A stretch of 64,000 nucleotides of DNA from Chromatiaceae bacterium (GCA_024235175.1 JACKMX010000003.1:620001-684000), one strand, 5' to 3'; positions 1-9,483 are shown, counted from the first letter of the stretch. Notes: generated by a model from the letters alone, not told the origin. A program made the numbers and translations.

Positions 1-264
1 AAGTTGTCGGAAGATGCCGGTGAAGCCCTGAAAGAGATTGAGAACGTATCCCAGCATATCTCAGAGCGTATCAGCGCCGTCGCGGCTTCTGCCCAGAAAC
101 AGTCCCACTCGGCAGGCCGGATCGATCAGACAATGGGGGTAATCAGGGAGATTACCACTCAAACTTCGGACAGTACCAGTCAAACGGCCGCCTCCATTGG
201 GGTTCTGGCCGACCTCGCCGAAGAGCTTCAGCACTCGGTATCCGGATTCCGCCTGCCCAAATGA
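1..264 (+). CDS. pilJ: PilJ-type methyl-accepting chemotaxis protein, C-terminal end (partial)
   Basis: Only the last 87 codons are in the window, and the reading frame is open at the left edge. The segment is an Ala/Ser/Gln-rich helix (for example EIENVSQHISERISAVAA), as in the distal part of the signalling coiled coil of chemoreceptors, and it ends in a short tail SGFRLPK. The next two genes are ChpA- and CheW-like, which matches the Pil-Chp order pilJ-chpA-chpC. It is therefore most likely PilJ, the inner-membrane receptor that feeds twitching-motility signals to ChpA. The ligand-binding part cannot be seen, so another MCP subtype is possible. Confidence 0.8.
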   Translation, partial: KLSEDAGEALKEIENVSQHISERISAVAASAQKQSHSAGRIDQTMGVIREITTQTSDSTSQTAASIGVLADLAEELQHSVSGFRLPK

Positions 265-337
265 TGTGGGATCGGTACGCAGACCGGCTGCAACGACGTT
301 CAGCCTATTGTCACTGTTTAGGAGTTGAAGAGCCGCG

Positions 338-3300
338 ATGAGGGATGCCCACGATCATAGCAAGCTGAAATGGATCAGGTCTGAGCTCGACCTGCTGCTC
401 AGCCAGTCCAGCCGCGCTTTAGAGGATTATGCCGAGGGCATTGGTGGGAAAGAGCTGATCGGCAGTTGTATTGATCATTTACATCAGGTGCGCGGAACTC
501 TACAACTGATGCAACTCTATGGAGCTGCCATGTTGGCAGAGGAGATGGAGCTGCTTGCCATTGCCATCCGGGATGATCAGGTCAGTCAGCAGAATGCCGC
601 CATAGAGACATTGATGCTTGGTCTCGTCCACCTTCCTTCCTACCTTGAAAAACTCGAAGGCGGTGCGCGTGATATACCGCTGCTGGTGCTGCCCATGCTC
701 AACGAACTGCGTGCTGCACGGGATGCATCGCTGCTGTCCGAAGTTGCGCTATTTGCACCCGAGCTAGAGCAGATTCTGGGATCCGATCAGATCGTCGGCG
801 ATGCGAATCCGGAACTGCAGGAGCTGGCACGGCGGCTGCGGCTTAAGTATCACCAGGGACTGATCAAGTGGTACCGCAATATGGATGTCGATGACGGGCT
901 AAAAACCATCGGCTCGGTGCTATCAGAACTGTCGCAGCATGCCGGGACAGACAAGGTCAGCCGCCTGTTTAAAGCAGGATGGGCTGTTACCGAAGGTCTG
1001 CGAGAGGAGGGGGGGAGTAAACCCGGGTTCGCGTTTAAGGAGCTTTTCGGCAAACTAGACAGGGAGCTCAAACGAATCATCGACGTCGGCGAAGCGCTGG
1101 CTGCGGAGGCGCCAACCAACGAATTACTAAAAAACTTTCTCTACTATGTGGCAAGTTCAAGCTCCGATAACGCGTTGATTGAGGAGATTCGTCAGTCGTT
1201 TGGTCTGAAGCAGGGTTTTTTCAGCAGGGAGGAGATTGACCGGGAGCGGCAATCGCTGCAATCGTTTGACCAGGATCTGTTGGGTTCGTTGCGCATCGCC
1301 ATCGGAGCTGATCTCACGTCAATCAAGGATGGACTGGACTTGTATATTCGCAGTGCCGAAAGTGATGTGACGCGTCTGCGGGAGCTGGAAGTGCCGGTGC
1401 GAAAAGTGGCAGACACGCTGGGCATGATCGGCCAGGGGGCACTCAGGGAACGTCTTAAGCGTCAGGCTGACTGGTTAAAATCGCTGGATGCTCCGGAGCC
1501 GATGATCGATGAACAGATGCTCATGTCGATGGCCGGGGATATCCTTTTCATCGAGACTTCGCTGGAAAACCTCGGCTCCTTCAGGCAGACAGCGGGCCTC
1601 CCCAGTGCGGCAGAGGCCGGCACCTCGCCTCAGCTCCCTGCAGGAGAATTTGAAAAGCTCACCGACTCGGTTATGCATGAAGCCGAGGTGGACATGGCGA
1701 AAAACCGTGACGCCATCGTCAACTACATTGCAAATCCTCAGGCACCTGAACTGCTGGAGGATGTGTCGGCCAGGTTTAAGTCCGTCGCTGGAGCCTTCAG
1801 CATCCTGAATCAGGAGAAGGCATCGAAATTACTTCATGGTTTGTCCCGTTTCGTGGAAACGGCGCTGCTGCCGGGAGGTGAGCTGCCGTCCTCCGAATAT
1901 CTGAATCTCTTTGCCGATGCCTTGACCTCGGTTGAGTATTTCATGGAAGGAGTGACGGAGGGGCGCGGAGCGCAACCGGAAATACTGCAGATTGCCGAGA
2001 GAGCGTTGGTCGCACTGGGTGTTCTCGAGGGGCCTGAAACAACGGCAGAAGAAGAGGCGTCAACCGAACAGAGTCTGTCCCAGACCTTTACGATGGGAGA
2101 GGATGAAGCTGCCTCGGATGTGGAGCGGGAACAGATGGAACCGGAGGCGCAAGAGGCCGGGGTAGAGCAGCCTGAGATCCCGGCTGGGGAAGCCGTCAGG
2201 GATGCTATAGACCCGGAGATTCTGGAAATATTCATAGATGAAGCGACGGAGGAGCTCGAAAATATCAAGACCTATCTGCCGCGCTGGTGCAGCGATAGGG
2301 GAGACAGCGAGGCGCTGGCAACCACCCGTCGATCCTTCCATACGCTTAAAGGAAGCGGCCGGCTTGTTGGTGCCACCGAAATTGGTGAGTTTGCCTGGTC
2401 CATAGAAAACCTGTTAAACCGGGTCATTGAAAAAACCGTGGATGTCTCTTCGGAGTTGATTGCACTGATGCAGGACGCTCTGAAGGTGTTGCCTGGACTG
2501 ATAGAGAACCAACGCTCGGACGCACCCATTGAGGATGGAATAGAGCAACTTATGGCCCGTGCTTTTGACTTGGCCGGCGGTGGGAAGCCTCTACCGGTGG
2601 TGGTTGCCGAGTCCGACGGAAGGGATACAGCGGAGATTGCACCGCCAACTGAGAGATTGGAAGTTGCCGGGGAGGAAACAGAGTGGGAGGAGGCAGATGC
2701 GTACGGCGGTGATCTGCTGGAGATGGATGCGGAGTTGGCGGATATCTACCTGCCTGAAACCCGGGGCCATATAGATGAGTTGAACGGATTTATCAGTGCC
2801 TGTCGCCAGGATCCGGAAAAATGCGATCTGAATGGAGCCAATATTTCACGTGCGCTGCACACACTGCACGGCAGCGCCGAGATGGCCGGCGTCGATGCGA
2901 TTGCCGCACTCAGCGCTGCATTGGAGTGGCACATAAAGAATTTGATTGCGTCCGACAACAGGCTGGCCGATGAATCGGTTCTTTCACTCATCGAAGAGTG
3001 CTCCAACTGTTTCTCATCGTTGCTGGATGCCATCAATAATCCGGCGTCCACGCTCCCTGATTGGCAGGCCCTGCTGGACAGAATAGATGAGCAACAGGCG
3101 CAGTATTTAACAGCGGCAGCTGAAATGCCGGCTGCAGCGCCGACAATAGACCAGATGGAAGCTCCGGAAGAGGAGTCCTCGCTCTCTGCGCCACTCTCCG
3201 AATGGGATGGAGAGGGAGAGATGTCCGAATTGCCGGTATCCAGAAAGGAGAAGGTATCGGCGATATCTCCAGGGGGAATTGAGTACGACGAGATCAAGGG

Positions 3301-5662
3301 TGATGAGGATCTCATTGAAATATTCAGCGAAGAGGCGCGGGAGTTGGTGGAGTCGGTGGAGCAATCGCTTCAGGAGTGGCGTGCCAATCCCGGGAATCCG
3401 GCACCGTTAAGCGATCTTCAGCGCACGCTTCATACCTTGAAGGGAGGTGCCCGTCTTTCCGGCGTGATGGCCATGGGAGATCTGAGTCATGCGTTTGAAA
3501 CACTGCTTTCGGAGGTGGATCCGCTGCAGACCGGGAATCTGGCAGATGTCATAGAGCTGTCGCAGCTGGTCTCCGACAGATTGGCAGAGCAGATTGAGGA
3601 TATCGGAATCGGCCTGCGGGTACGTCGCAGCGACGATCTCATCCGGCGCCTGGAACGGATGTCCGGCGGTGCCCAGGCCGAAGAGCAGGAACCCGAGTTG
3701 CCAGCCGAGTCGACTACGGAGATTTTTCAGGCCGAGGATGAGCAGGAGGAGCCTGAAACCCGGAAACAGCAGGCTGTTGTCAGCACCAGCACCGACAAGT
3801 CTGCTCCGGAGTCGAAGACGCCGCGCGGCAGGCGCGAGCACATCAGGGTTCAGGCGGATGTGCTGGACAAGCTGGTCAATAACGCTGGAGAGGTGAGTAT
3901 CTATCGTTCCCGCCTCGAACAGCAGAACAACACGCTTGGTTTCAACCTGAACGAACTGGAACAGACGGTGGATCGGTTGCGTGCCCAGTTACGTAGTCTG
4001 GACATCGAAACTGAGGCGCAGATTCTGTTTCGTTATGAGCGGGAAAAAGAGGAGAGGGAACTGCCGGAGACTTCATTTGATCCGCTTGAGCTGGATCGCT
4101 TCTCCACTATTCAGCAGTTGTCGCGCAGTCTGTTGGAGACAGTCAACGACCTTACCAATATTAATGGATATCTGGAGGATCTGAATAAAGAGACGGAAAC
4201 CCTGCTGTTGCAGCAGGCCAGGGTTGCGACCGATTTGCAGGATGCCCTTTTGCACACACGCATGGTTCCATTTTCCCAGCAGGTTCCACGACTGCAAAGG
4301 GTTGTTCGTCAGACCGCAGCCTCACTGGGCAAGCAGGCCGAGCTGTACGTCAGGGGCGGAGAGGGAGAACTGGACAGAGGTATACTCGACCGCATGATTG
4401 GTCCACTGGAGCATGTGCTGAGAAATGCGGTTTCACACGGAATTGAGAGCCCGGATCAACGAAAGGAGCTTGGGAAAAAGGCTACCGGGTCAATTTCCCT
4501 CAATCTGGTCCGGGAGGGAAACGATATTGTTGTAAGTATAACCGACGACGGGGCCGGCCTAGACACCGAGGCAATCCGCCGGCAGGCTATTGATTCCGGG
4601 CTGCTGGATGCGGCCGCAGAGGTGCCCGACAGTGTTGTCATTCAGTTCGTGTTGGAACACGGCTTCAGCACCAAAAGTGAAGTTACTCAGATTTCCGGCC
4701 GTGGTGTCGGGCTCGATGTGGTCATCAAGGAGGTCAGGAATCTTGGCGGCTCGCTCGATATAGATTCGACCCGGGGAGAGGGAACCTGCTTTAGCATTCG
4801 TCTACCGTTGACTCTGGCGATCAGCGATGCGCTTCTGGTGGAACTTGATGACGAGATTTATGCAGTTCCGCATGTCAGTATTGAGGGCGTTGTGCGGGTC
4901 AGCAAGACTGAATTGCTTAACTCTTATGACGGCCGTTCGGGTTCCTTCAACTATGCTGATCACGACTATCACGTGCGTTATCTTGGTGCGCTGCTGAATA
5001 CCGGGCAGGTCAATCTGTCAGAGCAGCGAAAGTGGTACCCGCTGTTGCTGGTACGAGCGGGAGAACACCGGATAGCGTTGCAAGTGGATGGTTTGCTCGG
5101 CAATCGGCAAATCGTGGTTAAACCGGTCGGTCCACAGATCAGTTCGGTGCGTTGGATATCCGGCGGTACCATACTCGGGGACGGCCGGGTGGCACTGATC
5201 CTGGATATGACCGCACTGGTGCGCATGGATGCTGCACATACCGTTCCGTCGCAACTGGAGATGTCGCCAGCCGTTCATGCTGCTCCGCAAAATGTCGTCA
5301 TGGTGGTGGACGACTCCATTACAGTACGAAAGGTTACGGGGCGGGTGCTGGAGCGTAACGGCATGAAGGTTATAACCGCCAAGGACGGTGTAGATGCTGT
5401 TGCCAAACTCCAGGAACAGCTGCCGGACGTCATGCTGCTGGATATTGAAATGCCGCGCATGGATGGCTATGAATTGGCCCGGCACATGCGGAATACTGAA
5501 GAGCTGAAGTCCATCCCTATTATTATGATCACCTCCCGAACAGGTGATAAGCACAGGCAGCTGGCCATGGATCTGGGGGTCAAGCGCTATCTCGGAAAAC
5601 CGTATCAGGAGACGGAATTGCTGGATAACATCTACTCGGTATTGGCTGAGGTGAGCCCATGA
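338..5662 (+). CDS. chpA: ChpA/PilL chemosensory hybrid histidine kinase of the Pil-Chp system
   Basis: This 1774-residue CheA-family kinase should phosphorylate PilG/PilH-type regulators to control type IV pilus extension and retraction. Phosphotransfer (Hpt) motifs are seen around His668 (SFHTLKGSG), His841 (LHTLHGSA) and His1032 (LHTLKGGARLSG). A degenerate N-terminal one lies near His47/49 (HLHQVRG). They are separated by acidic linkers. A dimerisation region follows at about 1180-1330. Next come the CheA ATPase with an N box (VLRNAVSHGIE, about 1355), DDGAGLD and GRGVGLDVV, then a CheW-like domain (about 1495-1625), and finally a C-terminal receiver with phospho-acceptor Asp1702 (LLDIEMPRMDG). 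The family is always very large. The stop overlaps the next ATG by 4 bp (ATGA), so chpC is coupled to it. Identification is firm. Confidence 0.94.
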   Translation: MRDAHDHSKLKWIRSELDLLLSQSSRALEDYAEGIGGKELIGSCIDHLHQVRGTLQLMQLYGAAMLAEEMELLAIAIRDDQVSQQNAAIETLMLGLVHLPSYLEKLEGGARDIPLLVLPMLNELRAARDASLLSEVALFAPELEQILGSDQIVGDANPELQELARRLRLKYHQGLIKWYRNMDVDDGLKTIGSVLSELSQHAGTDKVSRLFKAGWAVTEGLREEGGSKPGFAFKELFGKLDRELKRIIDVGEALAAEAPTNELLKNFLYYVASSSSDNALIEEIRQSFGLKQGFFSREEIDRERQSLQSFDQDLLGSLRIAIGADLTSIKDGLDLYIRSAESDVTRLRELEVPVRKVADTLGMIGQGALRERLKRQADWLKSLDAPEPMIDEQMLMSMAGDILFIETSLENLGSFRQTAGLPSAAEAGTSPQLPAGEFEKLTDSVMHEAEVDMAKNRDAIVNYIANPQAPELLEDVSARFKSVAGAFSILNQEKASKLLHGLSRFVETALLPGGELPSSEYLNLFADALTSVEYFMEGVTEGRGAQPEILQIAERALVALGVLEGPETTAEEEASTEQSLSQTFTMGEDEAASDVEREQMEPEAQEAGVEQPEIPAGEAVRDAIDPEILEIFIDEATEELENIKTYLPRWCSDRGDSEALATTRRSFHTLKGSGRLVGATEIGEFAWSIENLLNRVIEKTVDVSSELIALMQDALKVLPGLIENQRSDAPIEDGIEQLMARAFDLAGGGKPLPVVVAESDGRDTAEIAPPTERLEVAGEETEWEEADAYGGDLLEMDAELADIYLPETRGHIDELNGFISACRQDPEKCDLNGANISRALHTLHGSAEMAGVDAIAALSAALEWHIKNLIASDNRLADESVLSLIEECSNCFSSLLDAINNPASTLPDWQALLDRIDEQQAQYLTAAAEMPAAAPTIDQMEAPEEESSLSAPLSEWDGEGEMSELPVSRKEKVSAISPGGIEYDEIKGDEDLIEIFSEEARELVESVEQSLQEWRANPGNPAPLSDLQRTLHTLKGGARLSGVMAMGDLSHAFETLLSEVDPLQTGNLADVIELSQLVSDRLAEQIEDIGIGLRVRRSDDLIRRLERMSGGAQAEEQEPELPAESTTEIFQAEDEQEEPETRKQQAVVSTSTDKSAPESKTPRGRREHIRVQADVLDKLVNNAGEVSIYRSRLEQQNNTLGFNLNELEQTVDRLRAQLRSLDIETEAQILFRYEREKEERELPETSFDPLELDRFSTIQQLSRSLLETVNDLTNINGYLEDLNKETETLLLQQARVATDLQDALLHTRMVPFSQQVPRLQRVVRQTAASLGKQAELYVRGGEGELDRGILDRMIGPLEHVLRNAVSHGIESPDQRKELGKKATGSISLNLVREGNDIVVSITDDGAGLDTEAIRRQAIDSGLLDAAAEVPDSVVIQFVLEHGFSTKSEVTQISGRGVGLDVVIKEVRNLGGSLDIDSTRGEGTCFSIRLPLTLAISDALLVELDDEIYAVPHVSIEGVVRVSKTELLNSYDGRSGSFNYADHDYHVRYLGALLNTGQVNLSEQRKWYPLLLVRAGEHRIALQVDGLLGNRQIVVKPVGPQISSVRWISGGTILGDGRVALILDMTALVRMDAAHTVPSQLEMSPAVHAAPQNVVMVVDDSITVRKVTGRVLERNGMKVITAKDGVDAVAKLQEQLPDVMLLDIEMPRMDGYELARHMRNTEELKSIPIIMITSRTGDKHRQLAMDLGVKRYLGKPYQETELLDNIYSVLAEVSP

Positions 5663-6129
5663 GCGGAAAGAAGAAAAAAACAGAAGTGCGGGGTGTACTT
5701 CTGCCGTTGCGTTCAGGGCAGCTGCTCATTCCAAATATGCTGATGCCAGAGGTCATTGGCTACCGTGAACCGGATGAAATCCCGAGGGGAGTACCCGACT
5801 GGTTGCTCGGTGTCGTGGTATGGCGGCATTTTCCGGTCCCCGTGGTCTCTTTCGATGTGCTGCTGGGAGCACCGGAACAAGAGGTGGGGCACAGGGCCAG
5901 AATAGCTTTGTGCAAGACAATCAGTGAGGCGTCCAAACGGCCCTACACCGCGTTTCTGCTGCAATCTATTCCCCGACTGGTTAGCGTGACGGAAAAGTCG
6001 ATAACAGCGATAGCGGACGACAATGACAAGATCCCCCTTGTCGCCCATCACGTGAAGATCAATGATCAGGAGGCATGGATACCGGACCTGGATGCGCTGG
6101 AGCAATCATTGGTGACAATTCTCGGTTAA
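5659..6129 (+). CDS. chpC: CheW-like coupling protein ChpC
   Basis: This 156-residue protein is a single CheW-like domain: an RGVLLPLRSGQLLIPN opening strand, then PDWLLGVVVWRHFPVPVVSFD, which corresponds to the CheW core around its conserved Gly and the second barrel. It starts with ATG overlapping the chpA stop. It is known in Pseudomonas as ChpC, an accessory coupler that links additional receptors to ChpA. It lies tail-to-tail with rsmE, only 13 bp away. A generic CheW assignment is equally safe; the name rests on position behind chpA. Confidence 0.82.
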   Translation: MSGKKKKTEVRGVLLPLRSGQLLIPNMLMPEVIGYREPDEIPRGVPDWLLGVVVWRHFPVPVVSFDVLLGAPEQEVGHRARIALCKTISEASKRPYTAFLLQSIPRLVSVTEKSITAIADDNDKIPLVAHHVKINDQEAWIPDLDALEQSLVTILG

Positions 6130-6142
6130 ATAGCTGGCGGAT

Positions 6143-6931
6143 TTAGTGGTAATCTGCTTTGCCGGCGGAAGAGCCACTATCCTGCCCCGGGTTTTCCCGA
6201 AAATCCCCCCATAACATCTGAATCGCCGAAATAGCGGCAAGCGGAGCGGTTTCTGTGCGCATCACGCGGGGGCCGAGGCGGACACTTTCGAAGCCGGCTG
6301 TCTGCGCCTGACTACGCTCTCCGTCGGAGAGACCGCCTTCCGGGCCAATCAGAAGATTGACGGTTGCGTCGGTGCAGGTAAGCCGTTCCAATGTGGTTTC
6401 GGAGCGGTGATCCAGCAGGATGCCGATGCCGCTGAACGCTTTTCCGGATAACAGCCATTGGTCCAATGAGCAGGTGTCGCAGAGATCCGGCAGACGGCAT
6501 CTTCCGGACTGTTCACATGCGGCTATTACGACCCGTTTCCAATGCTGCTGCCGATTCTCCATTCGTTCCGCCGATATTTTAACCATAGCGTGTTCGGTGG
6601 TAAGCGGGGTGATGCTGGATACGCCGAGTTCAACCGATTTTTGTATCGCGAAATCCATTCTTTCCCCTTTAGACAAACCCAATCCGAGGTTGATCTTAAG
6701 GGCAGGAAGCCGCTCCTCGTGTGAGCTGCCGGTAATTGTTACGAGCGCGGAGTTTCTGGTGCATTCAAGCAGCTGCCCTTGATAATTCCGGCCGTCACCG
6801 TTGAACAGGGTGAGTGTGGTGCCGGGTCGCATGCGCAGCACCTGCACAAGGTGGCGGGCCGATTCCCTGTCGAGGCTCAATTCCCGGCCTGTTCGCAGTG
6901 GATGATGGGTGTAAATCCGCGGTATTCGCAT
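6143..6931 (-). CDS. rsmE: 16S rRNA m3U1498 methyltransferase RsmE
   Basis: This is a SPOUT-class SAM-dependent enzyme that methylates N3 of U1498 in 16S rRNA. The protein is 262 residues (the family is about 240-260). The N-terminal PUA-like region contains REsARHLVQVLRMRPG. The knot is visible as LLIGPEGGLSDGE followed by LGPRVMRTETAPLAAIS, the usual cofactor-binding trefoil. It is the last gene of the metK-ahcY-metF-rsmE strand, starting 22 bp after metF. Placing a SAM-using enzyme at the end of a methyl-cycle block may be coincidental. Confidence 0.94.
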   Translation of the reverse strand: MRIPRIYTHHPLRTGRELSLDRESARHLVQVLRMRPGTTLTLFNGDGRNYQGQLLECTRNSALVTITGSSHEERLPALKINLGLGLSKGERMDFAIQKSVELGVSSITPLTTEHAMVKISAERMENRQQHWKRVVIAACEQSGRCRLPDLCDTCSLDQWLLSGKAFSGIGILLDHRSETTLERLTCTDATVNLLIGPEGGLSDGERSQAQTAGFESVRLGPRVMRTETAPLAAISAIQMLWGDFRENPGQDSGSSAGKADYH

Positions 6932-6953
6932 TTAGTGGCTCAGGCCGGTTTTC

Positions 6954-7814
6954 TTATAGCAAGGATTCCGAAAGCTTCAGATTGGCCCAGATCTGCTCAA
7001 CCGCAGAGGATTGATTCATCGTATAGAAGTGGAGACCCGGTGCTCCCTGATCCAGCAGGCGTTGGCACAATTCGGTTACCACCTCGACCCCGAAAGCTCT
7101 GATGCTCGTTGTGTCGTCTCCGAATCCCTGCATTCTGCGCCGAATCCATCGTGGTATTTCGGCGCCGCAGGCGTCGGAAAAACGGGCCAGCTGGGCAAAG
7201 TTCAAAATCGGCATGATGCCGGGAACAATAGGAAGATCCATGCCCATTGCTTCGCAGTTGGCGACAAAATGGAAATAAGCATCGGCGGAGTAAAAATATT
7301 GGGTTATCGCCTCGTTTGCGCCCGCCTTCACTTTACGCCTGAAGTTCTTCAGGTCTGTCAGAGCGTCTGGAGCCTGGGGATGGAATTCCGGATAAGCGGC
7401 GACCGTAATACAAAAATGATCTCCCGTTTCTGCTCGAATGAACTCGACCAGATCATTGGCATGGGGAAAATCCCCGGCTGCCCCCATACCCGACGGCATA
7501 TCGCCGCGCAGCGCCACTATGCGGTCGATCCCCTTATCCATGTAGTGGGAAAGAATACTCCTGATCTGATCTTTTGAGGAACCGACACAGGAAAGATGGG
7601 GAGCAGTACCTATCCCCTGTTGGCGCAACCAGTCTACGGTTTCGAAAGTGCGCTCCTGGGTGGATCCTCCGGCGCCGTAGGTGACCGAAAAATAGAGCGG
7701 ACGGAGCCTTTGCAGTCTGTTTACGCACGCTTTGAGCTTCTCCATACCGGCATCGGTTTTGGGCGGAAACAGCTCGAAACTGAAAGTTTTCTGGTACTTT
7801 TGCTGGGATTTCAT
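6954..7814 (-). CDS. metF: 5,10-methylenetetrahydrofolate reductase MetF
   Basis: This FAD-dependent enzyme reduces 5,10-methylene-THF to 5-methyl-THF, the methyl donor for homocysteine remethylation. The MetF signatures are FSFELFPPKTD at the N terminus, SVTYGAGGST, IVALRGD and a GLHFYTMN C-terminal motif. I chose the ATG at 7814 (286 residues, close to E. coli MetF at 296) because the ORF can extend upstream only through a GTG at 7886 with non-family sequence. It follows ahcY by 82 bp on the same strand, so the block supplies methyl-THF next to the enzyme that clears SAH. Confidence 0.95.
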   Translation of the reverse strand: MKSQQKYQKTFSFELFPPKTDAGMEKLKACVNRLQRLRPLYFSVTYGAGGSTQERTFETVDWLRQQGIGTAPHLSCVGSSKDQIRSILSHYMDKGIDRIVALRGDMPSGMGAAGDFPHANDLVEFIRAETGDHFCITVAAYPEFHPQAPDALTDLKNFRRKVKAGANEAITQYFYSADAYFHFVANCEAMGMDLPIVPGIMPILNFAQLARFSDACGAEIPRWIRRRMQGFGDDTTSIRAFGVEVVTELCQRLLDQGAPGLHFYTMNQSSAVEQIWANLKLSESLL

Positions 7815-7896
7815 ATCTGCTTTCGGAAAATAGAGGGAGCGACGGAGCAGCGGAACTGATGCGATGTTCAGTTCCGTTGCCCCCACTTATCTCTGT

Positions 7897-9300
7897 TTAG
7901 TAGCGGTAGTGCTCCGGTTTGTAAGGTCCGTCCATGGGCACGCCGATATAGTCAGCCTGACTCCTGCTCAGTTTGGACAGTTTGACTCCGATCTTCTCCA
8001 GGTGCAGACGTGCCACCTCTTCGTCCAGCTTTTTCGGCAGTGTATAAACCCTCTTTTCGTACCTGTTGTTGTTATTCCAGAGTTCCATCTGGGCAAGCGT
8101 CTGATTGGTAAAGGAGTTGGACATGACGAAGCTGGGATGGCCTGTGGCACAGCCCAGATTCACCAATCTCCCCTCAGCCAGCAGAATGATGCGCTTACCA
8201 TCGGGAAAGATGACATGATCCACTTGGGGCTTGATATTCTCCCACTGGTATTCACTGAGGCTGGCGCAGTCTATCTCATTGTCGAAATGCCCGATATTGC
8301 AGACGATCGCCTGATCCATCATTCGAGACATGTGGTCGTGGGTGATCACATGGTAGTTTCCCGTCGCGGTTACGAAGATATTGGCCTGACTGCAGGCATC
8401 GTCCATATCGACAACTCGATAGCCCTCCATTGCCGCCTGCAGCGCACAGATAGGATCTATTTCGGTTACCCATACGGTCGCGCCCAGTCCTTTCAGTGAC
8501 TGCGCACAGCCCTTGCCCACGTCGCCGTAGCCCAGGACTACGGCGATCTTGCCGGCGATCATGACATCGGTCGCCCGTTTTATTCCGTCCACCAGGGATT
8601 CACGGCAACCGTACAGGTTGTCAAATTTCGATTTGGTAACCGAGTCATTTACGTTGATGGCGGGGAAGGGCAGATCGTTCTGCTCCTGCATCTGGTAGAG
8701 GCGGTGTACGCCAGTGGTAGTCTCTTCGGTGACTCCGCGGATGTTGCCGAGAATGTTGGAGTACCAGCCGGGCTGGGCTGAGATACGCGCCTTGATGGCC
8801 GCATACAATACACGCTCTTCCTGGCTGGTGGGATGATCCAATACGGAGGGGTTTTGTTCTGCTTTTGATCCAAGATGGATCAGCAGGGTGGCGTCGCCAC
8901 CGTCGTCGAGGATCATGTTGGGCGTGCCGCCGTCGGCCCACTCAAAAATCTTATGGGTGAAATTCCAGTACTCCTCAAGGCTTTCGCCCTTGAATGCGTA
9001 AACCGGGATGCCTTTTGCTGCTATTGCCGCTGCGGCATGGTCCTGAGTTGAGAAGATATTGCAGGATGCCCAGCGTACTTCTGCACCCAGGTCGGTCAAA
9101 GTCTCAATCAATGCCGCGGTCTGAATGGTCATGTGCAGGCTGCCGGCGATGCGAGCTCCGGTGAGCGGTTTTTCCTTGCCATATTTTTCTCTAAGGGCCA
9201 TCAGCCCGGGCATTTCGGTTTCCGCGATGGCGAGCTCTTTGCGGCCCCATTCGGCCAGTGACAGGTCGGCAACATGAAAGTCGCTGAAGTTTGCATTCAT
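7897..9300 (-). CDS. ahcY: Adenosylhomocysteinase (SAH hydrolase)
   Basis: This enzyme hydrolyses S-adenosylhomocysteine to homocysteine and adenosine, removing the product inhibitor of methyltransferases. The protein is 467 residues (the family is about 430-470). It shows the substrate motifs LTDLGAEVRWASCNIFSTQDHAAAA (in part) and NVNDSVTKSKFDNLYG, the NAD-binding GYGDVGKGCA loop, and the C-terminal PDGPYKP-like end (PMDGPYKPEHYRY). The leader carries an SAH riboswitch, so expression should rise when SAH accumulates. Start ATG 9300 lies about 12 nt after GGAG. Confidence 0.98.
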   Translation of the reverse strand: MNANFSDFHVADLSLAEWGRKELAIAETEMPGLMALREKYGKEKPLTGARIAGSLHMTIQTAALIETLTDLGAEVRWASCNIFSTQDHAAAAIAAKGIPVYAFKGESLEEYWNFTHKIFEWADGGTPNMILDDGGDATLLIHLGSKAEQNPSVLDHPTSQEERVLYAAIKARISAQPGWYSNILGNIRGVTEETTTGVHRLYQMQEQNDLPFPAINVNDSVTKSKFDNLYGCRESLVDGIKRATDVMIAGKIAVVLGYGDVGKGCAQSLKGLGATVWVTEIDPICALQAAMEGYRVVDMDDACSQANIFVTATGNYHVITHDHMSRMMDQAIVCNIGHFDNEIDCASLSEYQWENIKPQVDHVIFPDGKRIILLAEGRLVNLGCATGHPSFVMSNSFTNQTLAQMELWNNNNRYEKRVYTLPKKLDEEVARLHLEKIGVKLSKLSRSQADYIGVPMDGPYKPEHYRY

Positions 9301-9319
9301 AGTGTTCAGTCTCCGAAAA

Positions 9320-9394
9320 AACTGAGCGCGGTTGTTTGAAGTTTCCGCTCGAGCCTGGCAGGGCAGATCCCTGTTGCAACGCTCCTCAAGCGGT
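9320..9394 (-). promoter_or_regulatory. SAH riboswitch upstream of ahcY
   Basis: The minus strand reads CCGCUUGAGGAGCGUUGCAA followed by a variable hairpin (CAGGG-loop-CCCUG) and GCCAGGCUCGAGCGG. P1 is nine continuous pairs (9385-9393 with 9345-9353, one G·U). The conserved GAGGAGCG/UUGCAAC and AGGCUCG blocks are present. The GAGCG loop can pair with CGCUC at 9324-9328, the pseudoknot of the known SAH aptamer. In this class, ligand binding turns ahcY expression on. The aptamer ends about 20 nt before the ahcY ATG, consistent with control of access to the GGAG. Confidence 0.92.
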
Positions 9395-9414
9395 TGATGG
9401 TCTGGTTGTACTGC

Positions 9415-9481
9415 TCACTGATCAACTGGAGACACTTATATCAAACTCCACGATATGTCGGGTTGCTCAGTGAGTCTCCAG
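9415..9481 (-). repeat. Two crossing inverted repeats between metK and the SAH riboswitch
   Basis: Just after the metK stop the minus strand has CTGGAGAC (9474-9481) and TCACTGA (9467-9473), then 33 nt, then GTCTCCAG (9426-9433), 4 nt, and TCAGTGA (9415-9421). Each pair is perfectly complementary, but the order is A-B-A'-B', so the stems cross: either a pseudoknot or two competing hairpins. There is no U-tract, so it does not look like an ordinary metK terminator. Function is unknown. Confidence 0.55.
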
Positions 9482-9483
9482 GT

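Noticed and set aside
6954..7886. Upstream GTG start for metF
   Set aside because: It would add 24 residues that do not resemble the family, and the ATG at 7814 gives the usual FSFELFPPKT N terminus.
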